Of a DNA stretch of 64,000 nt, positions 58,963 through 64,000 are shown piece by piece. The translations under genes were made by a program, and so were the position numbers. Numbering within the stretch: position 1 is the stretch's first letter; each line of letters opens with the position of its first letter. A model generated the notes under the pieces. It made no database searches, was not told where the DNA came from, and saw only the letters and a program-made list of their open reading frames with translations. The stretch is from Ensifer sp. BR816. GTDB lineage: Bacteria > Pseudomonadota > Alphaproteobacteria > Rhizobiales > Rhizobiaceae. Location: positions 5,997,520 to 6,061,519 of the forward strand of contig NZ_KB905370.1 of the NCBI RefSeq assembly GCF_000378985.1, written 5' to 3'.

Positions 58963-61017
58963 TCATCCCGATAGTCCTCCGATATGAACCGCCGTTACCG
59001 GCTCGCCGCTCACTGCCTCCGCCATGCTCTGCTGGCGTTTTAGGTTCAGTTCGGCGTCGATCTGGTATCGCTTCAAGGCGCCCTTCTGCTGGATTTCGGC
59101 AAGCTTCAGCTCGCGCTCGATCTCCAGTCTCCGCCGGTCGGTTTCCGCGGAAAGCCGCGCCTTCTCGGCGTCCGCCTGCGCCCGCATCTTGAGCTTCTGC
59201 ATTTCCGGGTTCGGCTGGTTCGCACTCGCCTGCATCCGCCGCTGGATCTCCTCCGGCGAAGGCTTGGTGAAGTAGAGGTCGGGGGATTTCAGCCCCGCCG
59301 CCTCCACCGATTTGGCGATGCCGTTGTAGAGGTTGTCCGGCGAGACATAAGGGTTGTCCGGTCCCAGGGTCATCAGCAGCTTCTCCTGCAGCTGCTGGAT
59401 CATCTGGATCATCATCATGTCGCGTTCGCGCGTGCCGGCGCCGAGCCCGGTATTCACCGTCGCGTCCATCTCGGCATTCCAGTGGCGCGGGTCGAAGCTC
59501 ACCCACTGGCCGCGCAGCCGCACGGCGCGCGGCCGGTCCTGGTGCTTGATGACGAGGCGAAGCAGGCCCTTGAACACCCGCCTGAGCCCTTGCGCGAAGG
59601 TGCGCACCATTAGCTCCGTCTGGCCGATCCCCGCCTGCTCGATCAGCGCCGTCGCCCGCGCCGTCATGTTCTGAAGCGCGTCCGGCGCCAGCCCGCTCGA
59701 GGCGTCGGAAATACCGGTGCGGTCGGTCGCCTCCTGGTCGAGATAGGAGAGCATCGCGAAGGATTCCTTCGCGACGAAGGGCACCATCGTGTAGCCGAGT
59801 GCGGCGCGCGCATCGATGCCCTGGCTGACGCGGATCGGTTGGCCGAATTTCGGGTTGAGCACGCTTTCCGGATTGGCGATCGCGCCTTCCTGGACAATCG
59901 GCTGCTGGTTGTTCTGCCAGTAGAGATTGTCGAGCGTCTGGCGCATCAGCACGGTTTTCACCCGCTGGATTTCCGCGAGATCGTCGGTGACCGAGCCGCC
60001 CTCGCGCTGATGCGGGCGCCGCTCGACGATCAGGTCGGCAAAGGGCACCTCGTCCCACTCGTCGTTGGAGATGAGGTGCTCCTCGCCCGTGCCGCCGGCG
60101 AGCACGATGCGGCGGAGCTCCGCGATCCCGTCGTCGTCGGCATCCACCTTCACGTAGAGCTCGTAATAGTCCACCTCCTCAAGCGCCTTCGGCACCGCGT
60201 CCTTCGCCTCGAAGGCACCGCGTCGGCGGGTGAATTCCTCGTCGTCGCGGCCGCTGTCGCCGGTTGAAGCCGGCAGGCTCTCGATGAGATCCCGGTCGTG
60301 ACCCATCGCGATCAGGTCGGTGCGGCGCATGCGCGTGGCAATGCCGGTGATCGAACTATCCTCGATCGAGATCGCATCCGGATGGATCAGGAATTCTTCC
60401 AAAGGCACCGCCGCCAGCCGCGGCGTGCCCTGCTCGATGCGGCGGCGGATCTTCACACTATAAAGCGGCTGCTCGACCGGACCCTGTAGCGTTTCCAGCG
60501 TTTCGACCGTCTGCGACTGCTCGAGCACCTCCACCGCGTCGTCGCCGACAAGCTGGATCAGCGCCGCCTCGTCAAGCCCCGTATGCGTCGAGACCTGAAC
60601 GGTGGCCTCCTTCTCGTACCACCAGCGGATCACACCGTTCCTGAGCTTCAGCGCGTCGTGCGCCGCGTCCTGCACCGCGTCGTAGCCGTCGCTTTCGGGA
60701 AAGACGACATAGTTGATGTAGTCGGTCGCCTGCTCCGCCGCCGCCTCGTCGCCCTCGTTGACCGGCGCGTATTCCACCACCTTGTCATTGCCGAGAATGG
60801 TGCGGATCAGCGAAGGCAGCACCTTCTTGATTGCGGAGCGCACGTCGCGCGAGACGACCTTCGAGCGGTTGGCGTCCGCCGGCACGTCCTTCATCGTGCC
60901 GTCGTAATATTCCATCGCCTTGATGCGATCGACCGCCAGCTCGTCGCGATAGTTTTCGCAGTCCTTCACCAGCTCGCTCACAAGGGCGCACAGGCGTTCA
61001 TCGGTCATTACGGCCAT
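58963..61017 (-). CDS. Phage portal protein
   Basis: A 684-residue protein. The start (ALVSELVKDCENYRDELAVD, then KAMEYYDGTM) and YINYVVFPESDGYDAVQDAAHDAL are typical of P22/SU10-type portals; the centre holds IHPDAISIEDSS and SYLDQEATDRTGISDASSGL (about 450-470). The last 120 residues are a long, charged helix (KLKMRAQADAEKARLSAETD). It follows TerL directly; its ATG overlaps the TerL stop (TGATG). Confidence 0.9.
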   Translation of the reverse strand: MAVMTDERLCALVSELVKDCENYRDELAVDRIKAMEYYDGTMKDVPADANRSKVVSRDVRSAIKKVLPSLIRTILGNDKVVEYAPVNEGDEAAAEQATDYINYVVFPESDGYDAVQDAAHDALKLRNGVIRWWYEKEATVQVSTHTGLDEAALIQLVGDDAVEVLEQSQTVETLETLQGPVEQPLYSVKIRRRIEQGTPRLAAVPLEEFLIHPDAISIEDSSITGIATRMRRTDLIAMGHDRDLIESLPASTGDSGRDDEEFTRRRGAFEAKDAVPKALEEVDYYELYVKVDADDDGIAELRRIVLAGGTGEEHLISNDEWDEVPFADLIVERRPHQREGGSVTDDLAEIQRVKTVLMRQTLDNLYWQNNQQPIVQEGAIANPESVLNPKFGQPIRVSQGIDARAALGYTMVPFVAKESFAMLSYLDQEATDRTGISDASSGLAPDALQNMTARATALIEQAGIGQTELMVRTFAQGLRRVFKGLLRLVIKHQDRPRAVRLRGQWVSFDPRHWNAEMDATVNTGLGAGTRERDMMMIQMIQQLQEKLLMTLGPDNPYVSPDNLYNGIAKSVEAAGLKSPDLYFTKPSPEEIQRRMQASANQPNPEMQKLKMRAQADAEKARLSAETDRRRLEIERELKLAEIQQKGALKRYQIDAELNLKRQQSMAEAVSGEPVTAVHIGGLSG

Positions 61018-62444
61018 CAGAGAACCTTTCGGGCGGTAAAATTCCAGTTTGTGTTGCCGTTGTTCGCGCGCGCATGGCGCTTCATCATCAGTGCGTAGCG
61101 CGAGGCAGAGATCAGGTCGTCGCGTTCCTTGACGATCCGGCCGTCCTTGCGGTGATAGAGTCGGAACTCCTCGAACCATTCCGCGCAGGTGGAAAACACC
61201 TTCCAGCGCCCGGTCTGCATCCGCTGCAGCATGTCCGAAAGCCCCGCCTCGACGCCATTGGTGCCGTCGTCGAAGGTCGCCCGTTCGGGAAGAAGCGTGA
61301 GCCCCTGCGCACGGTATTGCGCGGCAAGCTGGTCGCCGCTTCCCTTGTCATGCTGCAGTCCGTCATGCGGCCACGCGAAGGGCAGCCACGCGCCCCAGGG
61401 CTTCAGTGCCGCCGCATGGATGATCGGCGTCGCCTCGCGCTCCCGATAGATCCGCGTCACATAGAAGACGTCGGCGTCCCGGTCCCAGGCGCAGCCGGTC
61501 GCCGCAAACGGGTGATCCCAGCCGAAGTCAAGTCCGCCGATCTGCACCCAGTGCCGGGGGAGTTCGAAGGGCTCGACGCAGATCGCCTCCTCCAGGACCG
61601 GGAAGATGCGCCCCGAGCCCAGCGCCGGCACGCCCTTGGTGCGGGCCTCCCGCTCATGCGCGGGGTAGCTATCGATGATCCGTTGTCGCTCCTCGGCCGT
61701 GTAGTGCTCCGCATCGTCGATCGTCATGGTGATCACCGCGCGATCCGGCGATTTTTCCATGAGGTAGCGGGCGACCACGGAGCTCAGGCCTTTGAGCGGC
61801 GTAAAGGTCAGTGCAATCGAGCCGCCGGTGGCATTGGTACGGGTGATGCCCTCGAAATAGACATCCTCCGGTGGCTCCTCGTCGAACCAGACATAATCCA
61901 CCGTATTCGCCTGCCACTTGCCGCGGCCCTGTTCGTAAGCCTTGAAAAGCAGTACCGAAGTGCCGCCGGAAGCATGCCGCACCGTCACGCTGTCAAGCGC
62001 GCCGGACGTGCCGGAGCGCCGCGCGGTGGTATTGATCGTCGCTTTTGGAATGAAACCGGTGCCCCACGCCTCGTCGTTGTGCGGCGGCCCAATAAGCAGC
62101 CGCTGCACGCCGTCGCGCGTCAACTCGTGCGACTCCGAGCCCGCAAGCATCACGATCGGCCTGTCGAACCGCCTGCCCTTCCACCAGGCGGGATAGCGGC
62201 CAGTCAGATGCATCGCCGCCTCCGCTGCACCGGCCAGAGTCTTGCCAAGCTGGTTGCCGGCCATGAACAGGCGTTCGCGATAGGCCGCGCCCGCCGCGTG
62301 GAAATCCCGCTGCTTCTGATAGGGGCGGTAGTCTGCAAGGATATTGGTTCGCCGCCGACGTTCGAGCTCCGCCAACAGCGTCACCTGCTCTTTCAGCACC
62401 GCCGACAGTTCGAACGCGCCGCCGGATGTGCCGGGTGAAGTCAT
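61017..62444 (-). CDS. Phage terminase large subunit
   Basis: A 475-residue protein with an ATPase motor: Walker A AGNQLGKTLAG (about 62-72), Walker B YVWFDEEPPED (about 186-196), and a C-terminal RNase-H-like nuclease with GGLDFGWDHPFAATGCAW. It packages DNA into heads. The ATG at 62444 is chosen as the first in-frame ATG before the family core. No small-terminase gene lies upstream; a host-type gene on the other strand begins at 62603. Confidence 0.9.
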   Translation of the reverse strand: MTSPGTSGGAFELSAVLKEQVTLLAELERRRRTNILADYRPYQKQRDFHAAGAAYRERLFMAGNQLGKTLAGAAEAAMHLTGRYPAWWKGRRFDRPIVMLAGSESHELTRDGVQRLLIGPPHNDEAWGTGFIPKATINTTARRSGTSGALDSVTVRHASGGTSVLLFKAYEQGRGKWQANTVDYVWFDEEPPEDVYFEGITRTNATGGSIALTFTPLKGLSSVVARYLMEKSPDRAVITMTIDDAEHYTAEERQRIIDSYPAHEREARTKGVPALGSGRIFPVLEEAICVEPFELPRHWVQIGGLDFGWDHPFAATGCAWDRDADVFYVTRIYREREATPIIHAAALKPWGAWLPFAWPHDGLQHDKGSGDQLAAQYRAQGLTLLPERATFDDGTNGVEAGLSDMLQRMQTGRWKVFSTCAEWFEEFRLYHRKDGRIVKERDDLISASRYALMMKRHARANNGNTNWNFTARKVL

Positions 62445-62602
62445 CCGTGATGATGTCCTGATTTTCTGGAGAAAGTTGGAGCCCGCGCCGTTTGCCTCGG
62501 CAACCGCTCGGCCAAGCACGTCGTCGCTGGACTGCAATTGGATAAGCCTAATAATGACTACGCGCGAATAGCGCGTTCCGCGCCAGACAGGAGGGTGCAA
62601 GC

Positions 62603-62944
62603 ATGATAGAAGGTCATTGCCATTGCAGGTCGGTTCGCATCACCGTGCCTGTCCGTCCGGAAACGCTTGGTGATTGCAATTGCTCGCTCTGCAGCAGGCT
62701 TGGCGGGCTCTGGGGCTATTACGCCCCGAGCGACGTTACGGTCAGCGATGAAGAAAAGCGCCTCGTCGGCTATGTCCAGGGCGACAAGACGCTTACCATG
62801 TTCCATTGCAGCATCTGCGGCTGCATCACCCACTGGTCGCCGATCGGTCGCAACGCGACGAAGATGGGCGTGAACCTGCGAATGTTCGATCGCTCGGTCT
62901 GGGAGGATATCCCGCATCGCCTCATCGATGGCGCGAGTTGGTGA
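62603..62944 (+). CDS. GFA family protein
   Basis: A 113-residue member: EGHCHCRSVRITVPV at the start, GDCNCSLCSRLGGLWG and FHCSICGCITHWSPIG provide the zinc-binding Cys pairs. It is short but complete. It marks the right edge of the phage module, divergent from TerL with 158 bases between start codons. AGGAGGG precedes the ATG. Confidence 0.87.
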   Translation: MIEGHCHCRSVRITVPVRPETLGDCNCSLCSRLGGLWGYYAPSDVTVSDEEKRLVGYVQGDKTLTMFHCSICGCITHWSPIGRNATKMGVNLRMFDRSVWEDIPHRLIDGASW

Positions 62945-62983
62945 AGCCGGCGGGTGCCTCCGATGAGAGGGCCCGCCGCAGCG

Positions 62984-63139
62984 TCATATCCTGCCCATCA
63001 ACAACAGGATCAACAGCACGACGACGAGTACTCCGAGAAGCCCGGAAGGGCCATAACCCCAGCTGGCCGAGTGGGGCCAGGCCGGTACGGCGCCGATCAG
63101 GAGCAGGATCAAAATAACGAGAAGGACGGTTCCAAGCAT
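62984..63139 (-). CDS. DUF3309 small membrane protein
   Basis: A 51-residue protein: two hydrophobic segments (TVLLVILILLLIGAVPAWP and LLGVLVVVLLILLLMG) separated by HSASWGYGPSG. This is the DUF3309 pattern, common in rhizobia. The ATG at 63139 follows GGAGGA. Function unknown, probably an inner-membrane stress-linked protein. Confidence 0.85.
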   Translation of the reverse strand: MLGTVLLVILILLLIGAVPAWPHSASWGYGPSGLLGVLVVVLLILLLMGRI

Positions 63140-63480
63140 ATCGCGATCCTCCGCTGCACGATTCACTGCTTTGGCGACAGGATCATGCAGCAATTCAAGT
63201 TACTGCAGCGATTTCCTCGCGTCCGGAAAGACGACGACGCGCTGCAACGGTTCCACACCTTATCGAATGCCGGAAGGTCTCTATTGGTTCCCTTCAACGG
63301 GTCCCGCGTCTCCCACCCGAAATGCGCCAGCAAAGGCGGAAACACTTGAGCAAGCCCGCAGCCTCGTCCGAATTGTGCCGTCGGGAACAGCCAGGAGGCT
63401 CAAAAGGCATTCCTATCGTTTCGTTCTCAGAAATTTGAGAACATGCTAATGTTCTTCCGGTAACACAGGGGGAAATCCAA
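63140..63480. other. Intergenic region upstream of the HAHAN membrane protein
   Basis: This 341-base gap holds a type B repeat (63184-63247), about 180 bases with no convincing gene, and the likely promoter of the gene at 63481, whose ribosome site is GGGGGAAA. Confidence 0.4.
63184..63247 (+). repeat. Mosaic palindromic repeat (type B, copy 4, degenerate)
   Basis: CATGCAGCAATTCAAGTTACTGCAGCG (split here as CATGCAGCAATTCAAG and CTGCAGCG) matches the leader and left arm of the other copies; the right arm CGCTGCA is at 63240-63246. The inner dyad is weak. It lies just upstream of the DUF3309 start on the other strand. Confidence 0.55.
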
Positions 63481-63882
63481 ATGCCGCGTATTGCAAATCT
63501 TTATTTCAAGACAGCGATTATCTTTTTGATCCTAGGCATCTCGATCGGACTTCATATGTCGATCTCCGGCAACCATGCCGCCACCGGCGCACACGCACAT
63601 GCAAACCTGCTCGGCTGGGTCACGATGGCGATCTTCGGCGGCTATCACGCGCTCAATCCGCAGAAGGCAGCAAGACGCCTGGCCATGGTCCAGTACGCCG
63701 TCTACACCTTCGGCGTCACCGTCTTGATCCCGTCACTCTATCTGATGCTGTCGGGAAATGCCGCGATGGAGCCAATCGTCGCCGCCTCCTCGCTGATCGC
63801 CTTCGCCGGCGTGCTTCTGTTCGCAGTCATTATCTTTTCGAGCAGCGAACAGGTCACGGCCGCCGCGTCTCCCGCGCGCTGA
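63481..63882 (+). CDS. Small four-helix membrane protein with HAHAN motif
   Basis: A 133-residue protein with about four membrane helices: TAIIFLILGISIGLHMS (about 10-26), AHAHANLLGWVTMAIFGGYH (about 38-57), YAVYTFGVTVLIPSLYLML and ASSLIAFAGVLLFAVIIF. The paired His motif (HAHAN) and GYHAL recall heme-ligating helices of heme-copper oxidase subunit I or NorB-like proteins, but it is far too short for an enzyme. It may be a heme-binding helper. The ATG follows GGGGGAAA; no terminator or further gene was seen before the window ends. Confidence 0.65.
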   Translation: MPRIANLYFKTAIIFLILGISIGLHMSISGNHAATGAHAHANLLGWVTMAIFGGYHALNPQKAARRLAMVQYAVYTFGVTVLIPSLYLMLSGNAAMEPIVAASSLIAFAGVLLFAVIIFSSSEQVTAAASPAR

Positions 63883-64000
63883 GCCCCAGGAAAGCCTAGC
63901 GCCGCGCGCAAACCGCGGCGCAGCGCCTAATCATTCCCTCCCGGTCTGAGCGCGGAAGCGAAGCCTTACCGGTCTGCTTTGACCAGTCGCTTTGGTCGGC

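Noticed and set aside
62445-62602. tRNA or att site at the right edge of the phage module
   Set aside because: No cloverleaf or T-loop sequence was found here or at 43279-43329, and no direct repeat shared by the two edges was evident by eye.
1-64000. CRISPR array or insertion sequence
   Set aside because: No regularly spaced identical repeats and no transposase reading frame were found; repeats seen are single dyads in intergenic positions.

Overview
The window reads as chromosome of an alphaproteobacterium close to Sinorhizobium/Ensifer. The signs are high GC, DUF1127 and BA14K small proteins, a dmeR-dmeF metal-efflux pair, an orthologue of the Mesorhizobium MloK1 potassium channel (same length, with the selectivity filter and cAMP-binding arginine at the same residue numbers), and several short palindromic mosaic repeats of a type found between rhizobial genes. 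No rRNA, tRNA or CRISPR array was seen.

Layout. (1) 1-9057: a corrinoid/tetrahydrofolate one-carbon locus (end of a B12-binding methyl carrier, DUF1638, a virulence-factor-family protein, a MetV-like cysteine-rich protein, MetF-like reductase, methyl-THF:corrinoid methyltransferase, a 107-aa protein of unknown function, and a 2Fe-2S/ASKHA corrinoid reactivator). It is interrupted by two entericidin-like lipoproteins, a formyltransferase-fold enzyme and a BA14K protein. (2) 9089-13284: an Lrp regulator facing a diaminopropionate ammonia-lyase / carbamoylase-type amidase / M20 amidohydrolase operon. (3) 13281-18391: SRPBCC+ArsR, LysR, two DUF1127-type proteins, a Tat-exported Hint protein and DmeRF. 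(4) 18768-25968: a GlxA-type regulator, a second-messenger cluster (REC-REC-GGDEF, REC-REC, class III cyclase with DUF5939), a GFA protein and the MloK1-like channel. (5) 26200-41486: a RibD-C reductase, CBS protein, TerC, a large MscS channel, a membrane protein/HlyD/SulP/PPK2 gene run, GFA, DUF924, a frameshifted iron-type ABC ATPase and an SLC13/RCK transporter. (6) 41819-43278: a tandem array of five related lipoprotein genes, one of them degenerate. (7) 43330-62444: a podovirus-like late gene module on the minus strand. (8) 62603-64000: GFA, DUF3309 and a small HAHAN-motif membrane protein.

How the genes work together. Region 1 should take methyl groups from a methylated amine (the substrate-specific methyltransferase would lie left of the window), pass them through the corrinoid protein to THF and oxidise methyl-THF; the ASKHA protein would reactivate oxidised cobalamin. 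Region 2 would turn an N-substituted 2,3-diaminopropionate into pyruvate and ammonia. Region 7 transcribes in the order TerL, portal, head proteins, DUF5309 capsid, connectors, tail proteins, fibres, RTX protein, endolysin, overlapping spanins. It carries an O-methyltransferase and a glycosyltransferase as cargo but no integrase, repressor, replication or small-terminase gene, so it is either a decayed prophage or a domesticated particle-forming element.

Most promising places for new biology: the unassigned partners of the C1 operon, the proposed diaminopropionate-conjugate pathway, the tandem lipoprotein array, and the late-genes-only phage module with its cargo.
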